A DNA stretch of 64,000 bases from Membranipora membranacea (lineage: Eukaryota; Bryozoa; Gymnolaemata; Cheilostomatida; Membraniporidae). How positions within the stretch are numbered: position 1 is the first letter of the stretch; each line of letters begins with the position of its first letter. Below, one piece after another: positions 12,820-35,740 of the stretch. The notes under the pieces were generated by a model. It had not been told where the DNA came from. It searched no databases and worked only from the letters and a program-made list of their open reading frames with translations. Location of the stretch: the NCBI GenBank assembly GCA_914767715.1, contig OU612069.1:29449387-29513386 (forward strand). Direction: 5' to 3'. Position numbers and translations under genes: made by a program.

Positions 12820-15800
12820 TTCTACTACAGACAATGTGTAGCCTATATTAGTACGAGCATTGTCTCCCCTGAAGCTGCCTTCTCCTGGAGTTGTCTCCAC
12901 ATGTACTCTGTATACATTATTGTGTATATTTGATGTTTTGTGTATTAGATTATGTACATTGTGTGTATATTTTGGTGTCAAGTGATTTAAATGTTGAAAA
13001 TTCGAGTTCCATCTTTTCCACAAGACAGTAGTTTTCTTATAAATGCTTTCTATAAATAATTGGTATAATTTGGTATTGCCTAGCTCCCCATTCTATGGTC
13101 TTGATTCTATTAGAAATTACTAACAACATATGAGGAAACAGCCAATCACTTTATAGGCTTCATAGGTCTATCTTGCATATGAGAAAATAAAAATAAATAA
13201 CATTTTATGCAAACAAAAAAGTGTACAATAATTATAATGTTTGTTACGGAATGTTTACCCTTAAGAAGTAAATAGTATGTTGAGTTTAGTAAAGCTAAGC
13301 TATTTTGGCTAGCCGGGGTCGGAGTCTACGTAAAGTAAAGAGATTTAAAAATGTTAGATAGCTTTAAAATTAGCCGTTTTAAACATGTGCAACAAATTGT
13401 CAAAATGTTCTCCTTACGGATAATCGCCCAGGGTATGTGGGATGTATATATGGAACTGTATATGTGTTACGGAGAAGGCTCGGGAGTAGCTGGGATCATG
13501 TGTATACATGATAAGTTGGTTTGTCTGATCGGGCAGGTCAGGACATACTGTGTGACTGTTTGATTATAATTAGCCTCAGTTTGCTCTCTGGTGGAGATGG
13601 AAGGGGGGGGGGGGTGGCGTGCCTGCTGCCCAATGACCTATGCATGTGGAGATTTTCCTTATTATACTATAGCGAAGTATACATTTTAGTTCCGAGTTAA
13701 ATTAGATAACACCCTTTTAGTCAGCCTGATCACATACATATTAATATCAGCAGCCTGTACTGTGTTTTAGTATCTTTGCTGCGCTGGGGAGAAGCGGGGG
13801 GGGGGGGGGGACTCACGCTGACACGCGCTAACTGTGTTGAGTTGTCAAACTTATGAGAGGCTAAGTAGGGTGTCAGCGGGTGTGTGAGCATAAGTTATGC
13901 AAAAATGGGGATATCATCAAGGCGACGTGTATAGATGAGCAGATAGCAGCCTAAATGTAACCTGATTATGATAACCTGAGTGAGCTCACACTGCAGGGGG
14001 TATGTGTCTCTGTATGTCTCTGTATGAGCAGCAGCTGATTCTCTCTGTGACCCTGTAATAGGGATAATGTCAGAGGGCCCCCTCCAGGCGATGCCTCCCT
14101 CTCCACCCTAATTATTGTCTAAGACCTGCTTCTCTCCTTCCAGAGAATTTCTCTCAGTGCAAATCTGCTGTACACCTAGACTTATCTGAATATAACTGTC
14201 GGCTAAATTCATACAAAACATGTTATGCAGGCTTGCGGGGCGGGTTCCATCACACAAATAGTTCAATTACATAGAGTTTAAGGCTAACAAGCTGCAGAGA
14301 AAACTTCCTGATTGAGTGCTCTGTACAGATGCCTGTCCTGTAACGGTGTCGGCGGTCTCGGCCTCACTGCACAGATAAAGGCATGATTAACTCGACAATG
14401 TGTGTATTATTCTGAAAAAAAACTATAAAAATAACAACTCAATGTAGCTGGTGCTTTGTCTTTAGCAGGCGATGCGAGTAGAAGTGGCCTAGATTTGTTT
14501 TCTCTAGCCCTAAGGTGTGTTGTGCTCACTCTAATATTGTGCATTGTTTGGTGCAGGGAGACGCAGCGGGTTCGTAAGTGTGTCGAGCTGGCCGATTGTT
14601 CAGTCGGGAAAGTTTCAAACCAGATCGGGGAATTTCTCATTCAACAAAAGCCCAATTTAACAGCTTGTGAACAAAGTTAAAAACAGTTCTAAATTCTCCA
14701 CTCATGTTACAGGACCACTAGGGAGGTCCTGTGATTAAAATTAGACATTCCGTCTGCTTTAATTTTAAAATTTGAAAAACAAGATCAGCTCAAAAGCCAT
14801 ATATGGACTTTGGACCTCCATTTAAAATGGCCATGTTATGTAATATCTAAAAAGATGACATGATACCTAACACAGAGCGGTAGATCTCTTTGTTTACAAT
14901 TCTGTGCATTCATTAAGCGCGAGTACAAAGGGAATTCCTCACGTGACATGAAGGGAAATCCATGAATCACAGCTTGGTTTTCCGACGTAACGTAGGGGAC
15001 TTCAGGCTTTCCCCGATTGTAGAATTAATAATATGCACGGCGCCTTACAATAAAAAATATAAATGCCCCTTTGACACCAGACCTGCGGAGACGTAGTCAC
15101 TCGCTGTATCCATATGTTTTTATTTATTTGGCCGAACCTGATTAAACATCACAGTAAACTTGACACTGGATTGACTCGGAATGTTGAAATATTTGCACAA
15201 TACGGGCTACAGCTCGTCGTGCCAACCAAGTGATCACTGCCACACAAACTTTGAGGCTAAGTAGGGCAGGTCCAGCATACTTCTAAACCCATCTTCAGTT
15301 AGATTATGATTAATAGCTAAACTGACCTTCTAACTGATAAGACTAATTGTTTTATCATCGACAGGAGGTTTGACAAAAACCTGCAAACCTTCTGTCAAAT
15401 AACTCATAAACTGTCGCTATTTTTATTATCCATTTTTTGCCTTTGCTATGCAGTTTTATGCACATTGTGACATCTGTGGCAGAGGTTGGTGTAGGACTTT
15501 TGCTCTTGAGATCAAGCTGATAATATGAATTTCTTCACAAAATAATCAATAGCCACATAAATAGCTCTTCTTGGTGACTAGGAGGAATACTGCATGAAGC
15601 TTACCTACACCTGAGAGTTCCACCCTTCGTCATTGTGTCAGGGATTACACTTTAGGGAGAGAATATTATTTCCACAGAATATTACTAAGATTGTAACTTG
15701 TGTCACGGTACCGAACACATACAATGAACCAGATAGCCTCAATACCTAACACACGATAAGAGCGGATACCACGGCTGAATAGGGAGGCTACCTGGACGGG

Positions 15801-16449
15801 AATAATTATTCCTTGTTTGTCTGTAAGCCCCCCCCCCCTATGTTTGTCTGTAAGCCCCCCCCCCTATGTTTTTGGTATTGATTTAATTCCAGACCTATAA
15901 CTGTACACATAATACATAACGCTATGAGTGGCAGCGGATTGCCTGCGATGACAGAGATACCGGAGAGGGGTGTTACTTCACTATTACCCAGCAGGCATCA
16001 TTCTCCCTCTCACCGATGACATCATGAGACATACTGCTTCTCTCTCATAACTGATAGTTAATTATGATTTAAAAGTCAACTGAAGTCACAAGTTCCACTA
16101 GAATCAATTACACATAGCTTTAGGTCCGTGCAATGTTAGACTTTGTATGTAGTTGGACCAGAGGCTAAACACAGGGATTTCTCAGAATTTCAGTCTCTTA
16201 TCATCAGAGTGCCTGTACTCTTGGTTACTTGACACCCAAATGGTAAATCCATCTCTGAGTCGGTCAAAACACACAAACTACATGATAGCCTGAGATGAAT
16301 GTCACTTTATTAGTGGACCCCTCCAGTGTGTGTGAGCTCAGAGTGATCCTGTGCTGCACACAGCGGAGTCGGTTAGCTCACGTCCCGTACTGTGTAGGAT
16401 AGTGTGGATAGAATATTGGGTTTCCCCACAAAACTTCCTGGTAGAAAGC
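12820..16449. other. SART3 3' UTR and intergenic region
   Basis: The 3' UTR probably runs to about 13210, because an AATAAA polyadenylation signal lies at 13186 and further AT-rich copies follow. The rest, to the TNF-ligand TATA box, holds poly-G and poly-C runs (13605, 13797, 15830, the last in a short tandem duplication) and no exon, RNA gene or inverted repeat that I can recognise. Confidence 0.5.
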
Positions 16450-16490
16450 CTATATAAGCTGAGAGCTTCCAGGCAGAGCCAGCAGTCTCA
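16450..16490 (+). promoter_or_regulatory. TATA-type core promoter of the TNF ligand gene
   Basis: CTATATAAG at 16450-16458 sits about 180 bp before the start codon. A start site about 30 bases downstream, near CAGTCTCACC, would give a 5' UTR of roughly 155 bases. A TATA box fits an inducible cytokine gene; the start site itself is inferred. Confidence 0.6.
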
Positions 16491-16637
16491 CCTTACTAAC
16501 TCAACACCTCACAACACCATCAAAACCTTACAACACCGTCAAACGCAAATCCATCAAAGATATTTCTCTCTGCACATTTTTGGCGCTGCAAAATTCGTGG
16601 AAAAACAACCCGTCAAAAATACCTCGTCAGTACAGCG

Positions 16638-25912
<9,275 letters not shown>

Positions 25913-27236
25913 AAACCTCACAATCGTCCTACCGGTCAACAAGACAAACATCCTACTCAAACAATACAAGATAATGATATGCCTTAAACTTATCCGTCCC
26001 TTTATTATGAGTCCACCCTTCTTATCAGTCGTCTCCCCTACTTCCAGATAAGCTGCCGTCCCTTCCCGGTGTATGCTCCGAGTTTTACAGCTGAGTAATA
26101 ATTACATACATTTATTACTGTTGATGTAAACAGAGATGCTCTTAATCAAGTAATGAGTTTATCAGTTATGGCAATCATGAATTATACCTTCCAAACAATT
26201 ATTAAAATGACATAAAATCGGTTTTCATAAAAATTAAGATATATCATCTTACGTTGCACTGCGCACCGCCTTTCAGCATCGATAGACATCACTTTACTAT
26301 ACACACACTTTATCATATTTATGTATCATGTATTGTTATATATTCTCTTGTATCTTTAGTATGATTTATAGAGTTTAGTTTTGACCCTTAAGCTGGTTGG
26401 TGTGTTGGTTCTGATTGGCTGGTGAGAGGGAGAGAGGCGTGGTCAGGTATACATTGCCTGACCACGCTTCCCCCAGCAGCCAGTGAGTACTGACACACTG
26501 ACTTCCCTGACTCTGACCCCTGACACACTGACTCGCCTCTACCGAGTTCTCATTATCAGAATCAGGTGAGGATAAGCCTAAATATTATATTTATTTCTAT
26601 TTTGTTTTCTCTTTTCTGTGTGATATATATATATATATTTATATTATTACATATTTTAGCAAAATTGTTATCTGATTTTTGCACATGATTTTCTGTCTTC
26701 TCTGACTAAATCTTCCAAAACAATAATGTCCATTTAGTTTTGTACAATGTACAGTATAGTATACAGTACAATATAGTATAATAGGATAACATACAGTCTA
26801 GGTTATTTATATATATAATTTATGGTGAAAATAAAATTGATTCAAATCACACTGTTGTCCAATCAGTAATATACCTGAATGAAGGCAATAATATCTACAT
26901 ACAATGAATTACATGTCATCATACAGGCACCCTGGTGGGGAATGAGCGATGATTTACTAAAGCAAATTATCATTATCATATCGCTCAAAATTATCGCTTA
27001 CTTGGTGTCTAAATCAGGCAAATTCGTTCGTTCAGGATGAAATAGATCAATCAATGAGTGAGTGATCTAACACTCAGTGATCTAAGAGTGAGTGAGTGAT
27101 TGATCTATGAGCAGGTTTCAATCACTCCCTAGTCTGAATCTGCTGTTACTACTTGAAGGAAATCCCTCGAAAACATCATCACTTATGTAGTTTGGCTGAT
27201 TAGAAAATGGAGAATGATGAGATGATCTGTGACCTC
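25913..27236. other. Convergent 3' intergenic region
   Basis: It separates the end of the TNF ligand (+) from the end of paralog A (-). It holds a perfect 11-bp-stem hairpin at 26437-26467 (GCGTGGTCAGG ... CCTGACCACGC) and AT-rich sequence. Blocks around 26690-26920 (for example CTGACTAAATCTTCCAAAA and AATATCTACATA) resemble 32570-32720, downstream of paralog B, and probably mark the common 3' end of the duplicated genes. Confidence 0.5.
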
Positions 27237-29779
27237 CTAATCGACCAGTCCACTCAGGCCACCGAGGCCACCCAACCCTCCAAGTCCACCCAATCCACCA
27301 TGACCACCAAATCCACCCAGACCACCCAGTCCACCTCGTCCTCCCAGTCCACTATGTCCACTATGTCTACCATGTCCACCATGTCCACCATGTCCGCCCT
27401 GTCCTCCGCCCATATTAGATAATAGAGCTCCAGCTAACATTCCTCCTCCCAGACCTATAAATAGATACATAACAATAAGAGCTGTGGGTTGACAGTGTTT
27501 AACCTATTCACAACAGAGTCAATATGGATGTAAAAATTTTAATTTGAGAAGACTCTGTATGATTAGAGAGTCCACATGTTAACACTGAATAATTATCATC
27601 AGTACTATAGTGCATTTAGCAGAGGTTAGATGTCAATCACTACATCAACTCATCTATAAGTCGCAGCTATGTGTAGCAACTATAGTTAGCAGCTACAGGC
27701 CACAGCTATAGGCCACAGCCATAGGCCACAGCTATAGCCCATATATATAGGCCACAACTATAGGCCACAGCTATAGCCCACATATATAGGCCACAGCTAT
27801 AGCCCACATATATAGGCCACAGACATAGGCCACAGCTATAGCCCACATATATAGGCCACAGCCATAGGCCACATATATAGGCCACAGCTAAAGGCCATAT
27901 ATATAGGCCACAGCTATAGTCCACAGATATAGACCACAGCTATAGGCCACATATATAGGCCACAGCTATAGGCCACAGCTATAAGCCTCAGCTATAGGCC
28001 ACAGATAAAGGACACAGCTATAGCCAAAAGATATAGGCCACAGCTAGAGGCCACAGCTATAGGCCACAGCTATAAGCCTCAGCTATAGGCCACAGATAAA
28101 GGACACAGCCATAAGCCACATATACAAGCCTCAGCTATGAGACACAGCTATCAGCCTCAGCCATGAGACACAGATGCAAGCCTCAGTTGTATATCATAAT
28201 TATAATAGTAACAAGCTATAGAGAAGCTTGCTCACCCATCAGCATATTATTATCGACACCAGGCAGTCCCATCGACCCGCTGTTTCCTTGCTGTGGTGGT
28301 GGGAAGCCGTACCCTTGTTGGGGTTGTGGATAGGCATAACCTTGAGGTGGTGGTGGGGGATAACCTACAATAAAACAAAAAAAGACAACATCAACCCCAA
28401 GAGAAGATCATTTTAATCTATTTCGTGGCATATTTTTACAGTTGATCCTGAAATTAACTGTGCACAAAATCAAAACAATACTCATTTCTATCAAAAAGCT
28501 TACATAGTTGTTGACTTCCCGCCTTGGTACATAAAAACACAATTGTATTTTATCAAAAGAAATGGAACTAGTAGTGTTTGTATAAATATTTGCTTCTGGC
28601 AACTAGTAGGCTTGATATATTTGAATTATAAGAAAGCATAAAATCATTTTTTTTATCTTATAATTGGAAAACTTTGATACTGGCATGCCATTTCAAGTAA
28701 GTGATAAAAACTGTACAATGATATTTAAAACTAGCTAGTAATTCTACGGACAATTGTTGATAAAACTATAATCATACATTTCAGAGAATCTACTAAACCT
28801 CGGTCTACCATCTCTTTTGTTTTTTTCGATAAATCAGTTTTCGTACATTTGTACATTTCCTAAATAATTTTCAATGGCATCATAACAAAAGGAACAATTT
28901 AAAATTTCACATTGCCATATCATCAACATTTATCATGAAGTAATGAGGCAAAGAGGAATAATCAGACTTCTTACCCATTGGGGGAGGTGGATAGCCTCCT
29001 CCTATAGGCGGCGGGTACGCTCCTAGCGGGGTTGGATATGCTCCTTCTATCGGAGGCGGGTATGTTCCTCCTATCGGAGGCGGGTATGCTCCTGCTGGAG
29101 GGGTTGCGTATGCTCCTCCTAGCGGGGATCGGTATGCTCCTTCAGAGGGCGGGCACGTTCCATCTGGATAGGGTGGGTACGCTCCCCCTGGAGGAGGCGG
29201 GTATGCTCCATCTGGAGGGGGCAGGTATGTCCCTCCTGGAGGGGGCGGGTATGCTCCTCCCTGAGTAGATGGATAAGCTCCTCCTGGTGCCGAGGAAGCT
29301 CCATATGGCGGCGGAGTGTCAGGGACTGAAACAATAAAACCATATACATGTATTACTATTACACAGTGAATTGAGGCAATAAACAATAGAAAGGTGATCG
29401 ACCAAGGCACACTCAGCATGCTTGTTCAGAGGTGCCCAGTCTCTACAATCGGCCACCCCCGAGCTCTGATCAGTTAGAGGGAGGCAGGGAGGGTGTGTTG
29501 TAAGAGGGAGAGAGGGAGGGTGGGTGTTGTTACCACTTCCTCTTACTAACTCAGTGTCTTACCAGTTTGGGGGGTGACTCCGGGTCCGATAGGTGGTCCT
29601 GGTGATAGACCGACCACGACTCTCTCTCTTGCCGATCCTTCTAGAGCCGCTCCTTCTCCTGCCGCTTCTACGGTAGTTTGACCTGCTGCACCTTCACCTG
29701 CTGCTCCTTCTCCTCCACTGTAGCCTGTGACCCCTGCAGGGTTATATCTCTTCTTCGGTTCCGACGGACAACAACCCAT
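27237..29779 (-). CDS. Paralog A: acylated N-terminus, PPPPGGAY-repeat, Gly/His-tailed protein
   Basis: Exons (transcript order) 29779-29563, 29325-28975, 28364-28236 and 27454-27237 give 304 residues; every intron is phase 1. I start at the second of two adjacent ATGs because both paralogs align there. It gives MGCCPSEPK, which fits the N-myristoylation pattern (Gly2, Ser6) with neighbouring cysteines for palmitoylation, so attachment to a membrane's inner face is inferred. Exon 1 then has GEGAAGEGAAG-like repeats. Exon 2 carries about a dozen GGAYPPPP-type repeats and one PPPY motif able to bind WW domains. Exon 3 is Gln/Pro/Tyr-rich. Exon 4 begins GLGGGMLAGALL and continues as a Gly/His-rich tail of about 50 residues that the other paralogs lack. 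Function unknown; the composition resembles XYPPX-repeat proteins. Confidence 0.85.
27660..28170. repeat. TATAGGCCACAGC minisatellite
   Basis: About 35-40 copies of a 13-14-bp unit (TATAGGCCACAGC, alternating with TATATAGGCCACA) in the last intron of paralog A. Copies degrade toward the right end. Confidence 0.95.
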
Positions 29780-29860
29780 CATAAATATCTAAAGCTGTTA
29801 TAAGGAACCCACCTATGAGCTTATGGATAGTGGAGTATCAAACCAAAACAGGGTAGAGCT

Positions 29861-29970
29861 TAGATCAAGTTTGTTTCATTTTGCCCGCATCGGAATTACC
29901 CCCCCCCCCCCTCTACTGACATGCTGAAGGCAATTCCATTGTGGGCAAAATGGATCAAACTTTATCTAGT
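29861..29970. mobile_element. Short palindromic MITE, family 1 copy b
   Basis: The termini TAGATCAAGTTTG and CAAACTTTATCTAGT flank an inner inverted pair, CATTTTGCCC / GGGCAAAATGG, and a poly-C centre. The direct repeat TAGAGCT lies on both sides (29854-29860 and 29971-29977), a 7-bp target duplication (8 bp with one mismatch). It sits about 80 bases upstream of the start codon of paralog A, so it lies in the 5' leader intron or promoter region. Confidence 0.85.
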
Positions 29971-29977
29971 TAGAGCT

Positions 29978-32900
29978 GAAGTCATCCACTAGCAGACATT
30001 TAACAATAAGCGGATAAATGATAGGATACTACAACGAAGAACACACATAGATATAAAGCGCAGCTGTTATCTTGCGAACATCGTGAAGGGATATCATGTT
30101 GTTGCTGTTCGTGTTGATAATGGTGGGGGTGGTGGGGCTGAGGGGTGATTATGTTTAGGTTCGGGTGGTGGTGGTGGTGGTGGTGGTGTTGGTGGTGGTG
30201 GTGTTGGTGGTGGTGGTGGTGTTGGTGGTGGCGGTGGTGGTGGTGTTGGTGGTGGCGGTGGTGGTGGTGATTAGTATGATTACGTCAGTCCATTTACGGT
30301 ATATATATACATATATACACATACATATATACATATGAGGTATATATACACATATACATATCTACTACACTACAACGCCAGGTTCTAACACAAACCAATT
30401 GTTGTATCTGTTACAAAATTGAGCTTTCAGACTTTAAATGTATACTCTGATCCGAAATACCTGTGTCCACTCCTAATCTTGCTGGGAACTATCTTGTTGC
30501 CATTAATGGTCACAAGATATTATATCAAATGACCCCTAAATAAATCTATGATCAATTTAATATTTATTCGCATCATTTGCTGAGGAGAAATATCAATATA
30601 ATCTAACCTGGGAATGTTATGTTTATCAACAATATTGCAATAATTTACAGCAGTCTTTCAAAACATCTAAGATCTATGTTTTGCCCTTTTAAAGGACTAT
30701 CTTTCAACCACTTCATATAGAATTAATGGTGTCCACCCATAAATGCATATCTTTTATCCAATTGTAATGATATTTGTGTTATTTTTTATGATTCAATGAA
30801 GAGATGAGAATTAATATCTATAAATGTTATAAAATAAAGGAGTTGGAAACAATAGTCATTATCTTTCTATCTCAGCACCCAGTTCAGGGGGGGGGCGAGG
30901 AGGGAGTGCGGGCAGGAGGTAAGAGTTTAGGGGACTCAGACAATCACAGTGTGCTGTAGCTGTATAGACTAGTTGGTGCTAACTACTAGCCCTATACTCA
31001 CATATGAGAAACATATCTGAGTGGATTATTGTCTAACAATCACAGATGGAATCTTCCATCTATTTGGATTTCTCATGATAAACAAAACTTGTCTGTAGAG
31101 TGTTGAGAGAACGGCTGAGTCAGACTCAGAAATATGTAATGTGAATTACCTTACTATACCTTGTGAAGTGTGACTTACCTTTACCTTGTGAAGTGTGACT
31201 AACCTTTTAAGTTGAGCCTCCAAAGTTCATTTTTCTCACATAATGAATTATAACAATTTTATCACAAAGCGAGGACAGCCACTTCTTTTTTCTCTCACAA
31301 ACAATTAAAACTCTAATACCAGCAAACCTTGATTTCAATAAACGAAGTCAAAAAAGACTATTGAAGATGGTTAGCTACTATGGAATAATGAATGACAAAA
31401 TTTCCCATTGTTCATTGCAGCACAAGACATGCAGAGCTTCATAAAGCTAAATTTGACTTGAAATTTTAGTTTAAAAAAGTGAAAACATTTCCGCAAAGAT
31501 AAAACTTTTATATAACTTTGTGAGGTTAGTTTGAGCCCGTTATATTACAAGCTTCAGCTGGTATTTGTCTTTTTGTTTTGAGACTTTAACTCCACCACAA
31601 TGAATTGTTTCTGATACAAAAACTACATGCTGAGATCAGAGGATCTGGAGTCACAAGATTTACCTGACCAGTAGGAGACTGAGTTAGTCCTGCTATATAA
31701 GCTTTGTAGATAGACTATAGCATCGTAATAGTACAACACCTTTACCTATCGTCTATATAATACGCAGTATGTTAAATATTTTAGATCATTTAGATTTAGA
31801 AATTTTAATTCCTCACACATTCAATAATTGATATTATCGGTAGTCGTTCTGCAACTCACCATTGCAATAGCTAGGCATGGCTTTTCCAGCTAGTTTCATA
31901 ACATTTATAATTCCTTTGTTTTGAGTTGTAGTTCACCAGGGCATTTTGGGGTGTTATACAATTGCGTTTTTTGAAATTATAGCCTTAGGAGCAACTAACT
32001 ATTGAATAGACTGAGTTAAAACTTTTACATCCATATTCGCCAATTTCAATGAAGGCTATAATGTGTGAGTTGTCTCCCTCTTTATATCTGTAGACAACTC
32101 CTAAGTTAACTGCTGAGTAATATTTACATGACAGCTGCAGGGATGACAGCCATTCTATAGTTTGTATCAGTGCAGCGGTCAAGGCCTTTTCTCTCACCAG
32201 GGTTATGAGATCAAAAGTCAAATTCAAATTACTGTCACAGATTTACACTGAATGATAATAATTTTCATGGAATAGAATGGCACCTATTTATCAAATGTGA
32301 ACAGGGCTGAAAAGATCTAACTCACCCCGTAGCCTGAGCCCCTTACCCGACTACGCCTCCCTCCTCCCTGTATGTATGACAAATTAGACAATATTTTTCT
32401 CCAGCACGAGTGACATAAGAAAATTAATTTTTTAGATTTTTTTAAAAGCTGATGATGGATTAAGAATGATTAATTACCTCTAGTGTTCTTACTGTACTCG
32501 AGTAAATTAGTAGCTATAATACCAATTATAATTGTTTTATGTGTAATTTGATTTTGTGCACAATATTATATTTCCCTCAGACTAAATCTACCAAAAATAA
32601 AACATCCATTTACAATACAGTCTAATTGCTAAATTTTCTGGCCAAAATAAGAATGAATCAAATCAAGTGCACTTTATATACATGGGCAAATGCAATGATA
32701 TCTACATAACAGTGATCCGCACCACGAAATGTACAATACAATATTAATTAATGCAGCATTCTAGCATCAGCCACAATCTGCAAATCTCACATAAAAGGTC
32801 ATGTCTCTGTTAACATTATGGCAAATTTACCATTAAAATAAGCCTTGAAAACTTAAATATAAGCCTGGAAACCTAAATACAAGGCTGGAAAACCTAAATA

Positions 32901-33228
32901 CAAGGCAGGAAAACTTTATTACAAAAAGTCTGCTGATCCGAGCTGGGGCGGGAGAATTGCTCTTTATGAACGCCGTCTGTACAGGAATACTATCTTCATC
33001 ATATTGATCCATAATTTACACCATGTATCCGAGTCAGAGTTTCATGATAAGCTAGAAGTAGCCAATGAATAACTTAGTCTAGGTAAAAAGGGTCTGAACT
33101 AAAGCTTGAGGGTGGGTGGAGAGATGTCCATCTTGTGACTGATAAGCTGCTGCTGTACAAGAGATGCTTTATGAGCTGGATTACAGATGTGTATATAATA
33201 CAACAGAAGTGTATGCAGCAGCGTTACA
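29978..33228. other. Region between paralogs B and A
   Basis: It contains a GGT/GTT trinucleotide tract (30165-30271), ATATACAT repeats near 30300-30360 and a short tandem set around AAGCCTGGAAACCTAAATAC at 32835-32915. It also holds a block, 31179 to about 31600, that resembles the region upstream of paralog B (see the separate entry). No other exon is supported. Confidence 0.55.
31179..31320 (-). promoter_or_regulatory. Putative 5' untranslated exon of paralog A
   Basis: On the minus strand this block ends at a GTAAGT donor (31178-31174). It resembles 35330-35196 upstream of paralog B, sharing TTGTAAGAGAAAAG-like, GACAGC/GTCCT and GATAAAATTG segments at the same spacing. The shared donor and lack of an open frame suggest a duplicated noncoding first exon. 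Transcription is inferred. Confidence 0.45.
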
Positions 33229-34951
33229 CTAGAGAATATCCACCTCAAACAGATCAGCAGCTAGAGCTCCAGCGAGCATTCCTCCGGCAACACCTAAATA
33301 TACACGTCGTATTACCATGACTAAAATACATGATATATCAACGTAACCAAAATACGCATCATATCAACATGACGTAAGTATTATCAAGGCGACCAAACAC
33401 TAGATAGACGAGCATAGACTGATAGTGTGTTATATATATATATACAATAGTGTCCGTGTTCGTTGCAATTTGATGTGATTAGAAACACTGCAGGGTAATG
33501 CCAAAGACCATCAGTACTCAGTTAGAAACCAATCATTAGTTCACCAGTTTAACTTGCAGGAAGAGATAACTCAAAAAAAAGGAACTCGTCAAACCATAGC
33601 TACAAGCCGAAGCTACAAGCCACAGCTGCAGGCCGCAGCTCTATGTGATGATTATGTTATAAGAAGATTTCTTACCCATCATCATATTGTTACCACCTCC
33701 CTGCTGTCTCCCCATAGGGGGGCCGTACCCTTGTTGGGGTGGTGGATAACCGTAACCTATAGGAAGTGGCGGAGGGGGATAACCTACAATAGAACAAGAA
33801 TCAAACTGTCTGTGCACTCGGATAGTCTGTACACACAGACTGTCTGTACACACAGTCTGTGTGTAAAATCAACAGTATGGTTGTTTTTGGAGATATTCCA
33901 TAAGTTTATAACTGATATGTCAGTTACTGGATCTAGAGAAGCATTTGGCAGTTTATAGATTGTGCATTGACTGTCTCCAGCAAGCTGTTTGACCATAGTT
34001 TGCAGGTGGTCAGCTGAACTTTCAGATCAATCAAAGGTGAGAAATTTTTTCCAATCATCATACATAAATTATCATCTCCTTGCTCAGGGTCAGATATGTT
34101 CCCCTAATCCATGAATATATCAACGCCACAAACCTTCAGCTAGAATGCACTAAAGGAAATATTCAACCTGTGATCTCTCATGTATAATGGGTCAGGGAGA
34201 ATTGTTGGGCGGGGTTTAATTCCTCAAAAAAATAGAAATGATAAGGATTAATATAAGCAGAACTGTAAAACTTAGCACTCTTACCCATTGGGGGAGGTGG
34301 ATAGCCCCCTCCTGGAGGGGGTGGGTACGCTCCTCCTAGAGGGAGTGGAGGGGATGGGTATCCTGGTGCCGGCGGAGGCCCATATGGCGAAGGAGTATAA
34401 GGGACTGAAAATAAAACCACTATCACAATAAGTAAATGAAATAAATAAGGAAAGACACGCTGATATGAGATTAACAAACATCTAGGTCAATGCTTCACGC
34501 CCAGCACACACGGTGCTGCCTTAGATACGTAATCAGGATCAAACTGAACCTCCTATTACCTAACAGTCTGACAGGATATCTATGGATGACTAAACTGCTG
34601 AATTCTGATTATTTTTGAGATCATAAGACATTAAAATGTTTCAGCAGATATGAATGACAGACTATTGTCCCCTTGTGAGAACGCTGTTAGCACGGACAGT
34701 ATAGTGATCACCTGCTGAGAATGACAATCTTAAACTGCATTGTGGGAAGGCTGTTAAGACATTGTACAATGACTCAGTTACTCACCGACTTGTTGAGAGA
34801 AAGCTCCAGGACCGATCGGTGGCGATGTCAGACCTCCAGGACCGATCGGTGGCGATGTCAGACCTCCTCTGTAGCCTGTGTTTCCCCCTCCATAGCCTCT
34901 GGCCCCTGATGGATCATAAACCCCATTTTGAGCTGATGGAAAACAACCCAT
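33229..34951 (-). CDS. Paralog B: acylated N-terminus, GYPPPP-rich protein
   Basis: Exons 34951-34786, 34404-34285, 33783-33676 and 33293-33229 give 152 residues, with phase-1 introns at the same places as in A and C. It starts MGCFPSAQ, again with Gly2, Cys3 and Ser6 for N-myristoylation plus palmitoylation. Exon 1 contains an 11-residue tandem duplication (GGLTSPPIGPG twice), a DNA duplication of 33 bp. Exon 2 encodes VPYTPSPYG then GGAYPPPPGGGYPPPPM. Exon 3 encodes GYPPPPLPIGYGYPPPQQGYG and ends MMM. Exon 4 encodes GVAGGMLAGALAADLFEVDIL and a stop, a short hydrophobic and acidic end shared with paralog C. Function is not known; a peripheral membrane protein or adaptor is inferred from the acylation signal. 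Confidence 0.87.
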
Positions 34952-35195
34952 CAGAAATATCTACTCCTGTAATGAGTAACTCAAGATTATAGACTGCAAA
35001 GGATTGAGTAATAGATGCTTTTGTTGATAATATTGATAGTGGTGGTGGTGGTAATGGTGTATGAGGTATGAGTCCAGATGATTTAAATAGCTGGAGATAA
35101 TCATGATCTTCATGATGTTGTTGCTGGACAGAGACACAAGAAACAAGCTAAATTGCAGTGAAAAATACTCAGTAAGAGAAAGAAGAGGCACTTAC

Positions 35196-35330
35196 ATTTC
35201 AATATCGGCTCCCAAAGCCCATTTTTAATCACAAAGCAGAATAAACCAATTTTATCTCAAAGCAAGGACAGCGATTTTCTTTTCTCTTACAAACAACAGA
35301 ACTCTAACACCAAACCTTACTGCCTGACTT
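35196..35330 (-). promoter_or_regulatory. Putative 5' untranslated exon of paralog B
   Basis: Counterpart of 31179-31320. On the minus strand it ends at a GTAAGTG donor about 240 bases upstream of the start codon of B. The similarity to the A block extends rightward to about 35510 (TCCACCACAGTGAAT against TCCACCACAATGAAT), so the duplication includes upstream DNA. Confidence 0.45.
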
Positions 35331-35740
35331 ATCGAGTTTGAAAAACTAACTGCTAAGTTAGCCACTAGAGATTCAGGAAATGCATTGTTCTTGCATTGTA
35401 AAACATAAAGCCATTTTAAACTATGTTCCGACTTAAAAACGTCTTTAAGTTAAGTTTGAGCTTATTGGTCGTTTTGCTCTATGATTCCACCACAGTGAAT
35501 AACAGGGGTCGTCACCTTAAACCTGCTAAATGAGATTTTTGCATTAGGCCACCCCGTCTCAGCAACTAAACACTCCGTTTCAGCAGGTTTGTTATAAGCG
35601 AAGCAAAGAGAAGCTGTTTAAAAGATTATTTTATTGAAGCATTTCGAGTTTATTTGTGTGCTTATTTCAATTTCTTTTGCATAGAAAAAATTTGTGTCTA
35701 AGTTTATGCATGTATTTAAAAAAAATCTCTATTTTCTGTT

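Noticed and set aside
27207-27422. A plus-strand Thr/Ser-rich frame
   Set aside because: Antisense of the Gly/His-rich tail exon of paralog A, which has splice-site and paralog support on the minus strand.
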